A stretch of DNA of 64,000 nucleotides from CAWEWH01 sp963812775 (GTDB lineage Bacteria > Pseudomonadota > Alphaproteobacteria > Rhizobiales > Beijerinckiaceae). Shown here in pieces: positions 8,961 through 18,533 of the stretch (the stretch's first letter is position 1; the number at the start of each line of letters is the position of its first letter). Position numbers and translations under genes: made by a program. A model generated the notes under the pieces. It made no database searches. It was not told the origin of the DNA and was given only the letters and a program-made list of their open reading frames with translations. The stretch spans positions 372,001 through 436,000 of the forward strand of contig CAWEWH010000005.1 of the NCBI GenBank assembly GCA_963812775.1, in the 5' to 3' direction.

Positions 8961-10361
8961 TCAGAGATGGATCGGCCGCTTGTCCACCGCAAGCGCCGCC
9001 TCCTTGACGGCCTCCGACATGGTCGGGTGCGCGTGGCAGGTGCGCGCCAGATCCTCGGCCGAGCCGCCGAACTCCATGAGCACGGCCGCCTCGTGGATCA
9101 TCTCGCCGACGCCTGCGCCCAGCATGTGCACGCCAAGCACGCGATCCGTATCCTTGTCGGCGATGACTTTCACGAAACCGTCTGGCGTGCGGTTGGTGCG
9201 GGCGCGGCCGTTGGCCGAGAACGGGAACTTGCCGACGCTGTAGGCGACGCCCGCCTGCTTCAGCTCCTCCTCGGTCTTGCCGAGCGCGGCGATCTCCGGG
9301 AACGTGTAGACGACCGACGGAATGACGTCGCGGTTGACGTGCCCGGCCTTGCCGGCGAGCTGCTCGGCGAGCGCCATGCCCTCGTCCTCGCCCTTGTGGG
9401 CCAGCATCGGGCCGTCGATCACGTCGCCGATGGCGTAGATGCCGGGCACGCTGGTGGCGAAGTGCGCGTCAGTGGCGATGCGGCCGCCCTTGGTCATCGT
9501 CACGCCGACCTGATCGAGGCCGAGGCCCGCCGTGAACGGCCGCCGGCCGATGGCGACCAGCACCACGTCGGCGTCCATTTTGGTCGCGGCGCCGCCGGCC
9601 GCCGGCTCGACTGCGAGCGTGACGCCTTTCTTCGATTTCTCGGCGGCCGTCACCTTGGAACCGAGATGGAACTTCATGCCCTGGCGCTCGAACAGGCGCT
9701 GCGCCTGGCGCGCCACCTCCGCGTCCATGCCGGGCAGGATGCGGTCGAGAAATTCCACCACCTCGACGGCGGCACCAAGACGACGCCACACCGAGCCGAG
9801 CTCGAGCCCGATGATGCCGGCCCCGATGACGATGAGCTTTCCCGGCACCTTGTCGAGGAGCAGCCCGCCGGTGGACGTGACGATGGTCTTCTCGTCGACG
9901 TCGACGCCCTTGAGCGGCGTCACCTCCGAGCCCGACGCGATGACGATCGACTTGGTCTCCAGCATCGTGACGGCGCCGTCCGCACCCTTCACCTCGACCT
10001 TGCCGGGGGCAGCGATGCGGCCTGCCCCGCGAAAGCTCTCGATCTTGTTCTTCTTGAACAGGAAGGCGAGGCCGTTGGTGTTGGCCGAAACCGAGTCGTC
10101 CTTGTGCTTCATCATCGCCTTGAGATCGAGCTTCGGCTTTGCCACCACGATGCCAAGCGGCGCGAAATGCTCGGCCGCTTCCTCGAAGCGCTCCGAGGCG
10201 TGCAGCAGCGCCTTTGACGGAATGCAGCCGACATTGACGCAGGCGCCGCCGAACGTCTTGTCCTTCTCGACCACCGCCGTCTTCAGCCCGAGCTGCGCGG
10301 CCCGGATGGCGCACACATAGCCGGCCGGTCCGGCTCCGATGACAACGACGTCGTAGGGCAT
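8961..10361 (-). CDS. lpdA: Dihydrolipoyl dehydrogenase (E3)
   Basis: This 466-residue FAD flavoprotein reoxidises the dihydrolipoyl groups of the E2 subunit with NAD+. The N-terminus has the FAD Rossmann motif VVIGAGPAGYV. The redox-active disulfide is GGACVNVGCIPSKALL. The NAD-binding motif is VIGAGIIGLELGSVW. The second FAD motif is IYAIGDVIDGPMLAHKGEDEG. The C-terminal base pair appears as CHAHPTMSEAVKEAAL. I chose MPYDVVVIG; a non-ATG start four codons upstream is possible. As last gene after sucA and odhB it is the E3 of 2-oxoglutarate dehydrogenase, perhaps shared with other complexes. Confidence 0.96.
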   Translation of the reverse strand: MPYDVVVIGAGPAGYVCAIRAAQLGLKTAVVEKDKTFGGACVNVGCIPSKALLHASERFEEAAEHFAPLGIVVAKPKLDLKAMMKHKDDSVSANTNGLAFLFKKNKIESFRGAGRIAAPGKVEVKGADGAVTMLETKSIVIASGSEVTPLKGVDVDEKTIVTSTGGLLLDKVPGKLIVIGAGIIGLELGSVWRRLGAAVEVVEFLDRILPGMDAEVARQAQRLFERQGMKFHLGSKVTAAEKSKKGVTLAVEPAAGGAATKMDADVVLVAIGRRPFTAGLGLDQVGVTMTKGGRIATDAHFATSVPGIYAIGDVIDGPMLAHKGEDEGMALAEQLAGKAGHVNRDVIPSVVYTFPEIAALGKTEEELKQAGVAYSVGKFPFSANGRARTNRTPDGFVKVIADKDTDRVLGVHMLGAGVGEMIHEAAVLMEFGGSAEDLARTCHAHPTMSEAVKEAALAVDKRPIHL

Positions 10362-10381
10362 TGAGGGCTCCACACTCTTGC

Positions 10382-10463
10382 GTCATGGCCGGGCTTGTCC
10401 CGGCCATCCACGCCTCGATGCTCAGAGAAGACGTGGATGCCCGGCGCAAGGCCGGGCATGACG
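10382..10463. repeat. Palindromic intergenic repeat between odhB and lpdA
   Basis: GTCATGGCCGGGCTTGTCCCGGCCATCCACG on one side pairs with CGTGGATGCCCGGCGCAAGGCCGGGCATGAC on the other (both quoted here only as the ends of the unit). A close relative lies at 37285-37403. It separates odhB from lpdA in an otherwise co-directional set and may attenuate or stabilise the transcript. Confidence 0.65.
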
Positions 10464-10469
10464 GCGTAC

Positions 10470-11771
10470 TTACAAATCCAGCACCAGCCGCGCCGGGTCC
10501 TCGAGGACTTCCTTGACGCGCACCAGGAACGTCACGGCTTCCTTGCCGTCGATGATGCGGTGGTCGTAGCTGACCGCCAGATACATCATCGGCCGCGCCT
10601 CGATCTTGCCGGCCCGCACCACGGGGCGCTCCTCGATGCGGTGCATGCCGAGGATGGCCGATTGCGGCGCGTTGAGGATGGGCGTCGACAGCAGCGAACC
10701 GTAGATGCCGCCGTTGGAGATGGTGAAGGTGCCGCCCTGCATCTCGTCGATCTTCAGCTGGCCGTCGCGGGCACGGCGGCCGAAATCGGCGATGGTCTTC
10801 TCGATCCCCGCCACGGAGAGCTGGTCGGCGTCGCGCACCACAGGCACCACGAGGCCCTTGTCGGTGCCGACCGCTACGCCGATGTGGTAGTAGTTCTTGT
10901 AGATGATGTCGGTGCCGTCGATCTCGGCGTTGACGGACGGGATGTCCTTCAGCGCCTGCACGCAGGCTTTGACGAAGAAGCCCATGAAGCCGAGCTTGAT
11001 GCCGTGCTTCTTCTCGAACGGCTCCTTGAATTCGTTGCGCAGCGCCATGACGGCCGACATGTCGACGTCGTTGAAGGTCGTCAGCATGGCGGCGTTGGAC
11101 TGCGCCTCCTTGAGGCGGCGCGCGATGGTCTGCCGCAGCCGCGTCATGCGCACGCGCTCCTCGCGGGCCGCGTCGTCGGCGCCCGACGGGGCTCGCGCCT
11201 GCACCGGCGCCACCGGCTCGGCGGCGCGGCCGTCGCCGCGCGCGATCGCCGCCAGCATGTCGCCCTTGGTGGCGCGCCCGTCCCGGCCGCTCGACGGCAC
11301 GCGCGACGGATCGACGCCGCTTTCCGCCGCAAGACGCGCCACGGCCGGGCCGTGATCGCCCGGCGCGCGCGGCTTGATCGGCTCGCCGCCGAGCACGGCG
11401 CCGACCTTGTCGCCCGAAGCCCCCGGCTTGCCCGAGATGGCGGTCGCCCCTCGCGCCTGCGCGATCGACGGCTCGGCCGGCTTCTCGGCCGGCTTGGCGG
11501 CGGCTGGCGCGGCGGCGGTCGCCTTGGCGCCGGCCCCGGCCTCGATGGAGCCGAGCAGTGCGCCCACTCCCACTGTCTCGCCGTCCTTGGCGGCAATCTG
11601 CGTCAGCACGCCGGCGGTGGGCGCCGGCACTTCCAGCGTCACCTTGTCGGTCTCGAGCTCGACAAGGGGCTCGTCCTGCTTCACCGCCTCGCCGGGTTTC
11701 TTGAACCACCGGCCGATGGTCGCCTCGCTGACGGATTCTCCGAGCGTCGGAACGCGGATCTCGGTCGCCAT
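10470..11771 (-). CDS. odhB: 2-oxoglutarate dehydrogenase E2, dihydrolipoyl succinyltransferase
   Basis: This 433-residue core enzyme transfers the succinyl group from lipoate to CoA. The N-terminal lipoyl domain (MATEIRVPTLGESVSEATIG) has the lipoylated lysine in ELETDKVTLEV. An Ala/Pro/Lys-rich linker follows, then a peripheral subunit-binding domain (AVARLAAESGVDPSRV) and the catalytic domain ending in SYDHRIIDGKEAVTFLVRVK with the HxxxD active site. I took the ATG at MATEIRV; an open frame runs 15 codons further up but lacks the family N-terminus. It lies downstream of sucA and upstream of lpdA. Confidence 0.96.
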   Translation of the reverse strand: MATEIRVPTLGESVSEATIGRWFKKPGEAVKQDEPLVELETDKVTLEVPAPTAGVLTQIAAKDGETVGVGALLGSIEAGAGAKATAAAPAAAKPAEKPAEPSIAQARGATAISGKPGASGDKVGAVLGGEPIKPRAPGDHGPAVARLAAESGVDPSRVPSSGRDGRATKGDMLAAIARGDGRAAEPVAPVQARAPSGADDAAREERVRMTRLRQTIARRLKEAQSNAAMLTTFNDVDMSAVMALRNEFKEPFEKKHGIKLGFMGFFVKACVQALKDIPSVNAEIDGTDIIYKNYYHIGVAVGTDKGLVVPVVRDADQLSVAGIEKTIADFGRRARDGQLKIDEMQGGTFTISNGGIYGSLLSTPILNAPQSAILGMHRIEERPVVRAGKIEARPMMYLAVSYDHRIIDGKEAVTFLVRVKEVLEDPARLVLDL

Positions 11772-11851
11772 GATGTTCGCCGCCTCTTTGATCTCTTCAC
11801 CGGAACGCAATCGCACTTAGCTTGGATATCTCGACGATACGCGCCCCCTGA

Positions 11852-11985
11852 TCCTCCCCCTCAAGGGGGAGGTGGCCGCGCGAAAGCGCGGCCGGAGGGG
11901 GTCGCATTGCTGGAGCGCTCGCGACCCCACCCGTCGCGCCGCCAAGAGCGGCGCGCCACCCTCCCCTGAAGGGGAGGGATCAAGG
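11852..11985. repeat. CTCCCC/GGGGAG hairpin pair between sucA and odhB
   Basis: Two hairpins, CCTCCCCCTCAAGGGGGAGG near 11855 and CCTCCCCTGAAGGGGAGGG near 11961, flank a GGCCGCGCGAAAGCGCGGCC stem. The arrangement resembles the elements at 7040-7222 and 33455-33573. It fills most of the sucA-odhB gap and contains no gene. Confidence 0.6.
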
Positions 11986-12006
11986 TGCGGTGTGCGAACG
12001 ACGCGC

Positions 12007-14967
12007 TCATGCCGCCAGCGCCTCGTCGAGGAAGGCCTGCAGCTGGCTCATGTGCTTGGATGTCTGGCCGGCCGCCGTCGAGGCCGAAGCGGGTCGGCCG
12101 GCATAGCGCGGTCGCGCCACCTTGGCGCGCGAATGTTCGAGCACCCATTCGAGATAGGGCTCGACGAACGTCCAGGCACCCATGTTCTTGGGCTCCTCCT
12201 GGCACCAGACGATGTCGGCCTCCGGGAAGCGCGTCAGCTCCGCCGACAGCGATTTCACCGGGAACGGATAGAGCTGCTCGACCCGCATCAGGTAGACGTC
12301 GTCGATGCCGCGCTTGGTGCGCTCGTCGAGGAGGTCGAAATAGACCTTGCCGGCGCACAGCACGACGCGGCGGATCTTGTCGTCCTTGACGAGCCGCGTG
12401 CCGGCATTGGGCTCCATCTGTGCATCATCGTAGAGGAGGCGGTGGAACGAGGTGCCGGGCCCGATCTCGTCGAGCCGCGAGACGCAGCGCTTGTGGCGCA
12501 AGAGCGACTTCGGGGCCATCAGGATCAGCGGCTTGCGGAAGTCGCGCTTCAGCTGCCGTCTCAGCGCGTGGAAATAGTTCGACGGCGTCGTGCAGTTGAC
12601 CACCTGCATGTTGTCCTCGGCGCACATCTGCAGGAAGCGCTCGAGACGCGCCGAGGAATGTTCCGGCCCCTGGCCCTCGTAGCCGTGCGGCAACAGCAAG
12701 ACGAGGCCCGACATCCTGAGCCACTTGCGCTCGCCCGACGAGATGAACTGGTCGATGACCACCTGGGCGCCGTTGGCGAAGTCGCCGAACTGCGCTTCCC
12801 AGCAGGTGAGCGCATTGGGCTCCGACAGCGAGTAGCCGTACTCGAAGCCGAGCACCGCCTCCTCCGACAGCATGGAGTTGATGACCTCGAAGCGCCCCTG
12901 CCGGTCGCGGATGTGGTTGAGCGGCGTGTAGCGGTCATCCGTCTCCTGGTCGTGCAGCACGGAATGGCGCTGCGAGAATGTGCCGCGTTCGCTGTCCTGG
13001 CCCGACAGGCGCACCGGATGGCCGTCGAGCAAGAGCGAGCCGAAAGCCAGCGACTCGGCTGTTGCCCAATCGACACCCTGGCCGGTCTCGATCATCTGCT
13101 TGCGGTTCTCGAGGAAGCGGGCGATGGTCCGGTGCACGCGGAAGCCCTCCGGCACCTTGGTGATGCCGCGGCCGATCTGCTTCAGCGCCGAGATCTCGAT
13201 GCCGGTGGCGCCACGGCGCGGATCGTCGGTATCCTCGCGCACCGCCTTCATGCCGGCCCAGCGGCCGTCGAGCCAGTCGGCCTTGTTGGGCTTGTAGGCC
13301 TGGGCGGCCTCGAATTCCTGATCGAGCTTGACGCGCCATTGCGTCTTCTCGCCGTCGAACTCCTCCTCGGTGAGGATGCCCTCGTCCATCAGCCGATGCG
13401 CGTATTGCTTCAGGGTCGTCGGATGCGTCTTGATCTTGCGATACATGATCGGCTGCGTGAACGCCGGCTCGTCGCCCTCGTTGTGGCCGAAGCGGCGGTA
13501 GCAGAACATGTCGATGACCGCCGGCTTGTGGAACTTCTGCCGGAACTCGGTGGCGATCTTGGCGGCGAACACCACCGCCTCCGGGTCATCGCCGTTGCAG
13601 TGAATGACCGGCGCTTCCACCATCTTGGCCACGTCGGACGGATAGGGCGAGGTGCGCGCGTAGCGCGGATTGGTGGTGAAGCCGATCTGGTTGTTGACGA
13701 TGAAATGCACCGAGCCGCCGGTGCGGTGGCCCTTGAGGCCGGAGAGGCCGAGGCATTCGGCCACCACGCCCTGGCCCGCGAAGGCCGCGTCGCCGTGGAT
13801 GAGCAGGGGCATGGCCTTGGAGCGCTCGACGATGTCCTGCAGCTGGTCCTGCTTGGCGCGCACCTTGCCGAGCACGACGGGATCAACGATCTCCAGATGC
13901 GACGGATTGGCGGTGAGCGACAGGTGCACGGTGTTGCCGTCGAACTCGCGGTCGGATGAGGCGCCGAGGTGGTACTTCACGTCGCCCGAGCCTTCGACAT
14001 CGTCGGGCTTGGCCGAGCCGCCGCGGAACTCGTTGAAGATGGCGCGATGCGGCTTGCCCATGACGTGCGCCAGCACGTTGAGGCGGCCGCGATGCGCCAT
14101 GCCGAGCACGATGTCTTTGACGCCGAGCGCGCCGCCGCGCTTGATGATCTGCTCGAGCGCCGGGATCGTCGCCTCCGCGCCGTCGAGGCCGAAGCGCTTG
14201 GTGCCGGTGAATCTCGTGTCGCAGAATTTCTCGAAGCCTTCGGCCTCGATGAGCTTGGTGAGGATGGCGCGCTTGCCCTCGCGCGTGAAGGTGATCTCCT
14301 TGTCGGGTCCTTCGATGCGCTCCTGGATCCAGGCCTTCTCGGTCGGATCGGAAATGTGCATGAACTCGAAGCCGAGCGTCTGGCAATAGGTGCGGTCGAG
14401 GATTTCCAGCATCTGGCGGATCGATGCGAATTCGAGCCCCAGCACGCCGTCGATGAAGATCTTGCGGTCGTAGTCGGCCGGCGTGAAACCGTAGGTGGTG
14501 GGATCGAGCTCCTCGTGGCTGCGCGCCGGCTCGAGCCCCAACGGATCGAGCTTGGCGTGCAGGTGGCCGCGCATGCGAAAGGCGCGGATCATCATGATGG
14601 CGCGCACGGAATCGCGTTGCGCCCGCGTGATCTCCTCGGCCGAAAGATCGGCGCCGGCGCGCTGCGCCTTGGCCTTCAGCTTCTCGCCGACATGCTGCTC
14701 GACCTCGAGCCAATGGCCGTCGAGCGCCGAGACTAATTCGCCATTCAGGGCGATGGGCCAGTTCGGCTTCGTCCACGAGGCGCCGCGGGCGTTCCTGGCG
14801 ATGAGGGTGGAATCGTCCTTGAGGCCGCTGAAGAAGCCGCGCCACTCTTCGTCGACGGAAGCCGGATTCTCCTGGTAGCGGGCGTAGAGGTCATCGAGAT
14901 AGGCCGCGTTGCCGCCGTACAGGAAGGCGGTCTGCGCGAACATGTCGTTCAAGTCTTGGCGTGCCAT
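12007..14967 (-). CDS. sucA: 2-oxoglutarate dehydrogenase E1 component
   Basis: This 986-residue thiamine-diphosphate enzyme decarboxylates 2-oxoglutarate. Visible marks are the N-terminal E2-binding segment (MARQDLNDMFAQTAFLYGGN), HLHAKLDPLGLE, GMAHRGRLNVLAHVMGKP, the diphosphate-binding IHGDAAFAGQGVVAECL with VNNQIGFTTNPRYAR, and the C-terminal LMRVEQLYPFP. Two starts are close: MTMARQ (14973) and MARQ (14967). AGGA is well spaced for the latter. A hairpin GGCCCG-CGAA-CGGGCC (15004-15019) lies just upstream in the leader. It follows sucD by about 190 bp. Confidence 0.96.
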   Translation of the reverse strand: MARQDLNDMFAQTAFLYGGNAAYLDDLYARYQENPASVDEEWRGFFSGLKDDSTLIARNARGASWTKPNWPIALNGELVSALDGHWLEVEQHVGEKLKAKAQRAGADLSAEEITRAQRDSVRAIMMIRAFRMRGHLHAKLDPLGLEPARSHEELDPTTYGFTPADYDRKIFIDGVLGLEFASIRQMLEILDRTYCQTLGFEFMHISDPTEKAWIQERIEGPDKEITFTREGKRAILTKLIEAEGFEKFCDTRFTGTKRFGLDGAEATIPALEQIIKRGGALGVKDIVLGMAHRGRLNVLAHVMGKPHRAIFNEFRGGSAKPDDVEGSGDVKYHLGASSDREFDGNTVHLSLTANPSHLEIVDPVVLGKVRAKQDQLQDIVERSKAMPLLIHGDAAFAGQGVVAECLGLSGLKGHRTGGSVHFIVNNQIGFTTNPRYARTSPYPSDVAKMVEAPVIHCNGDDPEAVVFAAKIATEFRQKFHKPAVIDMFCYRRFGHNEGDEPAFTQPIMYRKIKTHPTTLKQYAHRLMDEGILTEEEFDGEKTQWRVKLDQEFEAAQAYKPNKADWLDGRWAGMKAVREDTDDPRRGATGIEISALKQIGRGITKVPEGFRVHRTIARFLENRKQMIETGQGVDWATAESLAFGSLLLDGHPVRLSGQDSERGTFSQRHSVLHDQETDDRYTPLNHIRDRQGRFEVINSMLSEEAVLGFEYGYSLSEPNALTCWEAQFGDFANGAQVVIDQFISSGERKWLRMSGLVLLLPHGYEGQGPEHSSARLERFLQMCAEDNMQVVNCTTPSNYFHALRRQLKRDFRKPLILMAPKSLLRHKRCVSRLDEIGPGTSFHRLLYDDAQMEPNAGTRLVKDDKIRRVVLCAGKVYFDLLDERTKRGIDDVYLMRVEQLYPFPVKSLSAELTRFPEADIVWCQEEPKNMGAWTFVEPYLEWVLEHSRAKVARPRYAGRPASASTAAGQTSKHMSQLQAFLDEALAA

Positions 14968-15154
14968 GGTCATGTCCTGCCGGAACCCGCGGCGCGGGCG
15001 AGCGGCCCGTTCGCGGGCCTCAAGACAACCCTCCGTCTCCGGTGGAACGGCGGGCAAATGGGCCTCTCGGCCCTCAAACCGGTTCAGTCCCTTGTCACAT
15101 CGTCAGATCACATCGCTTAGATAGGTCTTCGTGGCCGCCCCATCGAGCGGCGCC

Positions 15155-16039
15155 TCAGCCTTTCAAGACCTCGGACAACGTCTTGCCGAGCCGCGCCGGC
15201 GATGGCGAGACGCGGATGCCCGCGGCCTCCATGGCCGCGACCTTGTCGGAGGCCGCGCCCTTGCCGCCCGAGATGATGGCGCCGGCATGGCCCATGCGGC
15301 GGCCGGGCGGCGCCGTGCGCCCCGCGATGAAGCCGACCATCGGCTTCTTGCGGCCGCGCTTGGCCTCGTCCTTGATGAACTGCGCCGCGTCCTCCTCCGA
15401 GGAGCCGCCGATCTCGCCGATCATGACGATGGATTGCGTCGCCTTGTCGGCCAGGAACATTTCCAGCACCTCGATGAAATCGGTGCCCTTGACCGGATCG
15501 CCGCCGACGCCGACCGCCGTCGTCTGGCCGAAGCCTTCCTGCGTCGTCTGATACACGGCCTCGTAGGTGAGCGTGCCGGAGCGCGACACGATGCCGACAT
15601 TGCCGCGCTTGAAGATCTGGCCCGGCATGATGCCGATCTTGCATTCGCCGGCCGTCATGACGCCCGGGCAATTGGGCCCGATCAGCCGTGATTTCGACTT
15701 GTCGAGGGCGCGCTTCACCCTGACCATGTCGAGCACCGGGATGCCCTCGGTGATGCAGACGATGAGCGGGATCTCGGCGTCGATCGCCTCGCAGATGGCG
15801 TCCGCCGCCCCGGCCGGCGGCACGTAGATGACGGAAGCGTCGCAGCCGGTCGCCTCGCGGGCTTCCATGACCGTGTCGAACACCGGCAGGCCGAGATGCA
15901 GCGAGCCGCCTTTGCCGGGCGAGGTGCCGCCCACCATCTGGGTGCCGTACTCGATGGCGCGCTCGGAATGGAAGGTGCCGTTCTTGCCGGTGAAACCCTG
16001 ACAAATGACTTTGGTGTTCTTGTCGATGAGAACGGACAT
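15155..16039 (-). CDS. sucD: Succinyl-CoA synthetase subunit alpha
   Basis: This 294-residue subunit of succinyl-CoA synthetase (ADP/GDP-forming) binds CoA and carries the phospho-histidine. Features are the N-terminal CoA domain (KVICQGFTGKNGTFHSERAI), GPNCPGVMTAGECKIGIMPG, SRSGTLTYEAV and the active-site His in RRMGHAGAIISGG. The start ATG shares one base with the sucC stop (TGATG). A GTG one codon upstream would give a four-base overlap. Either way sucC and sucD are translationally coupled. Confidence 0.96.
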   Translation of the reverse strand: MSVLIDKNTKVICQGFTGKNGTFHSERAIEYGTQMVGGTSPGKGGSLHLGLPVFDTVMEAREATGCDASVIYVPPAGAADAICEAIDAEIPLIVCITEGIPVLDMVRVKRALDKSKSRLIGPNCPGVMTAGECKIGIMPGQIFKRGNVGIVSRSGTLTYEAVYQTTQEGFGQTTAVGVGGDPVKGTDFIEVLEMFLADKATQSIVMIGEIGGSSEEDAAQFIKDEAKRGRKKPMVGFIAGRTAPPGRRMGHAGAIISGGKGAASDKVAAMEAAGIRVSPSPARLGKTLSEVLKG

Positions 16040-17250
16040 CACGCCGCTCCCTTGGCGGCGCCGTTGACGGCGCTGACGATCTTCTGGGCGGCGTCGTCGA
16101 GGTCGTTGGCCGAAATGGCGTTGACGCCGGAGCGGTCGATGATGCGCTTGCCTTCCTCGACATTGGTGCCTTCGAGGCGCACGACGAGCGGCACCTTGAG
16201 GCCGACTTCCTTGACGGCGTCGACGACGCCCGCCGCGATGGTGTCGCAGCGCATGATGCCGCCGAAAATGTTGATGAGGATGCCGCGCACGTTGGGGTCG
16301 GCGGTGATGATCTTGAAGGCGGCGATGACCTTGTCCTTGGAGGCGCCGCCGCCCACGTCGAGGAAGTTGGCGGGCTCCAGGCCGTAGAGCTTGATGATGT
16401 CCATGGTGGCCATGGCGAGGCCGGCGCCGTTGACCATGCAGCCGATGACGCCGTCCAGCGCCACGTACGAGAGGTCGTGCTTGGAAGCCTCGATCTCCTT
16501 CTCGTCTTCCTCGCTGATGTCGCGCAGCGCCGCCATGTCGGGATGGCGGTAAAGCGCGTTGGAGTCGAAACCCATCTTGGCGTCGAGGCAGACGAGCCGG
16601 CCCTCGCGGGTGACGATGAGCGGGTTGATCTCGAGCAGGCTCATGTCCTTCTCGGTGAAGGCGCGATAGAGCGTCGTGACAAGCCCCTCGGCCTGCTTGG
16701 CGAGCTGGCCGTCGAGCTCGAGCGCCTTGGCGACGCGCCGGCCGTGATGCGGCATGATGCCGGTGGCTGGATCGACCGAGAAGCTGACGATGCGCTCCGG
16801 CGTCTCCTTGGCCACCTCCTCGATGTTCATGCCGCCTTCGGTTGAGACCACGAAGGCGACGCGGCCGCTCTCGCGGTCGACGAGCAGCGAGAGATAGAAC
16901 TCGCGCTCGATGTTGGAGCCTTCCTCGATATAGAGGCGGTTCACCTTCTTGCCGACCGGGCCGGTCTGATGCGTGACCAGCGTCTTGCCGAGCATCTGCT
17001 TGACGTGGGTGACCACCTCGTCGATCGACTTGGCGAGGCGCACGCCGCCCTTGTCGCCGGCGTCCTGCTCCTTGAACTTGCCCTTGCCGCGGCCGCCGGC
17101 ATGGATCTGGCTTTTCACCACCCAGACCGGGCCGCCGAGCTCCTTGGCGGCGGCTTCCGCCTCGCCGGCCGCCAAGATCGCCTTGCCGCGCGGCACCGGC
17201 GCTCCGAACGAGGCCAGCACCGCCTTGGCCTGATATTCGTGAATGTTCAT
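16039..17250 (-). CDS. sucC: Succinyl-CoA synthetase subunit beta
   Basis: This 403-residue ATP-grasp subunit binds the nucleotide and succinate. The N-terminus MNIHEYQAKAVLASFGAPVP is diagnostic. Next come the ATP-grasp parts VVKSQIHAGGRGKGKF and LLEINPLIVTREGRL, the succinate-binding NGAGLAMATMDIIKLYG, and the GGGASKDKV and NIFGGIMRCDTIA segments. It is coupled to sucD and lies 58 bp after mdh, giving the conserved order mdh-sucC-sucD-sucA. Confidence 0.97.
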   Translation of the reverse strand: MNIHEYQAKAVLASFGAPVPRGKAILAAGEAEAAAKELGGPVWVVKSQIHAGGRGKGKFKEQDAGDKGGVRLAKSIDEVVTHVKQMLGKTLVTHQTGPVGKKVNRLYIEEGSNIEREFYLSLLVDRESGRVAFVVSTEGGMNIEEVAKETPERIVSFSVDPATGIMPHHGRRVAKALELDGQLAKQAEGLVTTLYRAFTEKDMSLLEINPLIVTREGRLVCLDAKMGFDSNALYRHPDMAALRDISEEDEKEIEASKHDLSYVALDGVIGCMVNGAGLAMATMDIIKLYGLEPANFLDVGGGASKDKVIAAFKIITADPNVRGILINIFGGIMRCDTIAAGVVDAVKEVGLKVPLVVRLEGTNVEEGKRIIDRSGVNAISANDLDDAAQKIVSAVNGAAKGAA

Positions 17251-17308
17251 CCGCCGCTCGCCTTCTCCGTCATGGCCGGAGATCCAGACCCCGGACCACG
17301 ACGCCGCA

Positions 17309-18271
17309 TCACTTCAGCCTGGCGTCGATGCCTTTGCACGCTTCGACGAGACCGCGCACCGCGCCGACCGATTTGTCGAACATCGCTTTCTCGTCGCCGT
17401 TGAGCTTGATCTCGACGACGCGCTCGACCCCCTTCTCGCCGATCACCACCGGCACGCCGACGAACATGTCCTTAACGCCGTACTGGCCGTTGAGATAGGC
17501 GGCGCAGGGCAGAATGCGCTTCTTGTCCTTGAGATAGCTCTCCGCCATGGCGATGGCGGAGGCGGCCGGCGCGTAGAAGGCCGAGCCTGTCTTCAGAAGA
17601 TTGACGATCTCGCCGCCGCCGCCGCGGGTGCGCTGCACGATGGCGTCGATCTTGGCCTGGCTGGTCCAGCCCATGGCGACGAGATCGGGCAGCGGGATGC
17701 CGGCGACGGTCGAATAGCGCACCAGCGGCACCATGTCGTCGCCGTGGCCGCCGAGCACGAAGGCGGAGACGTCCTCCACCGACACGTTGAATTCCTCGGC
17801 CAGGAAATAGCGGAAGCGGGCCGAGTCGAGGACGCCCGCCATGCCGACGATCATGCCGGCCGGATGGCCGGACGTTTTCTGCAGCGCCCACACCATGGCG
17901 TCGAGGGGATTGGTGATGCAGATGACGAAGGCCTTCGGCGCGTATTGCTTGATGCCCTGGCCGACCTGATCCATCACCTTGAGATTGATGCCGAGGAGGT
18001 CGTCGCGGCTCATGCCCGGCTTGCGTGGCACGCCGGCCGTGACGATGACCACGTCGGCGCCGGCGATGTCGGCGTAGGACTGCGTGCCCCTGTAGGCGGC
18101 GTCGAAGCCATCGACCGGAGACGATTCGGCGATGTCGAGGCCCTTTCCCTGCGGCACGCCCTCGACGATGTCGAACATGATGATGTCGCCCAACTCCTTG
18201 AGCCCGGCGAGGTGGGCGAGGGTGCCGCCGATCTGGCCGGCACCGATAAGGGCGATTTTCTTGCGGGCCAT
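17309..18271 (-). CDS. mdh: Malate dehydrogenase
   Basis: This 320-residue enzyme interconverts malate and oxaloacetate with NAD+ and is of the LDH-like tetrameric type. The N-terminal dinucleotide site is MARKKIALIGAGQIGGTLAH. The substrate loop is VTAGVPRKPGMSRDDL. The catalytic His lies in VLGGHGDDMVPLVRY. The start at MARKKI was chosen over an open extension of 27 codons without family features. It heads the TCA cluster; its promoter should lie in the 262-bp gap behind the TetR gene, which also holds the inverted repeat at 18511. Confidence 0.96.
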   Translation of the reverse strand: MARKKIALIGAGQIGGTLAHLAGLKELGDIIMFDIVEGVPQGKGLDIAESSPVDGFDAAYRGTQSYADIAGADVVIVTAGVPRKPGMSRDDLLGINLKVMDQVGQGIKQYAPKAFVICITNPLDAMVWALQKTSGHPAGMIVGMAGVLDSARFRYFLAEEFNVSVEDVSAFVLGGHGDDMVPLVRYSTVAGIPLPDLVAMGWTSQAKIDAIVQRTRGGGGEIVNLLKTGSAFYAPAASAIAMAESYLKDKKRILPCAAYLNGQYGVKDMFVGVPVVIGEKGVERVVEIKLNGDEKAMFDKSVGAVRGLVEACKGIDARLK

Positions 18272-18510
18272 GCAGTCTGTCCTGGGTGGATGCGGGCCGG
18301 GAGGCCAAGAAGCGTGAACAAGAGCGATGGGCGGCCTGTGTGACTCAAACATCGCATTGCAGCAAGTCGGGAATTGGTTGAAGCCTAGCGGACTCTTAGG
18401 GTTGTGGCTCCAACCGGCAAGGCCTGGAATTCTCTTTCCTCGTCAGCAGATTAGCTATAGAAGACTGCGGGCAGCCCGATCGCCGTGCCGATGACGTCGG
18501 CAGAGACAAA

Positions 18511-18525
18511 TTACAGAATATGTAA
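18511..18525. promoter_or_regulatory. Inverted repeat TTACA-N5-TGTAA upstream of mdh
   Basis: TTACA and TGTAA are perfect mates separated by GAATA. A further TGTAAC half-site follows within 4 bp. The site is just behind the stop of the TetR-family gene (18534) and about 240 bp upstream of mdh in the same direction. It could serve that regulator or the TCA cluster. No direct evidence ties it to either. Confidence 0.3.
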
Positions 18526-18533
18526 ACTGTAAC

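Noticed and set aside
9469..11709. Long open frame overlapping lpdA and odhB out of frame
   Set aside because: Same strand, wrong frame; crosses the intergenic repeat and has no conserved sequence.
15004..15019. Possible riboswitch in the sucA leader
   Set aside because: Only a simple 6-bp hairpin is visible; no known aptamer pattern could be recognised.
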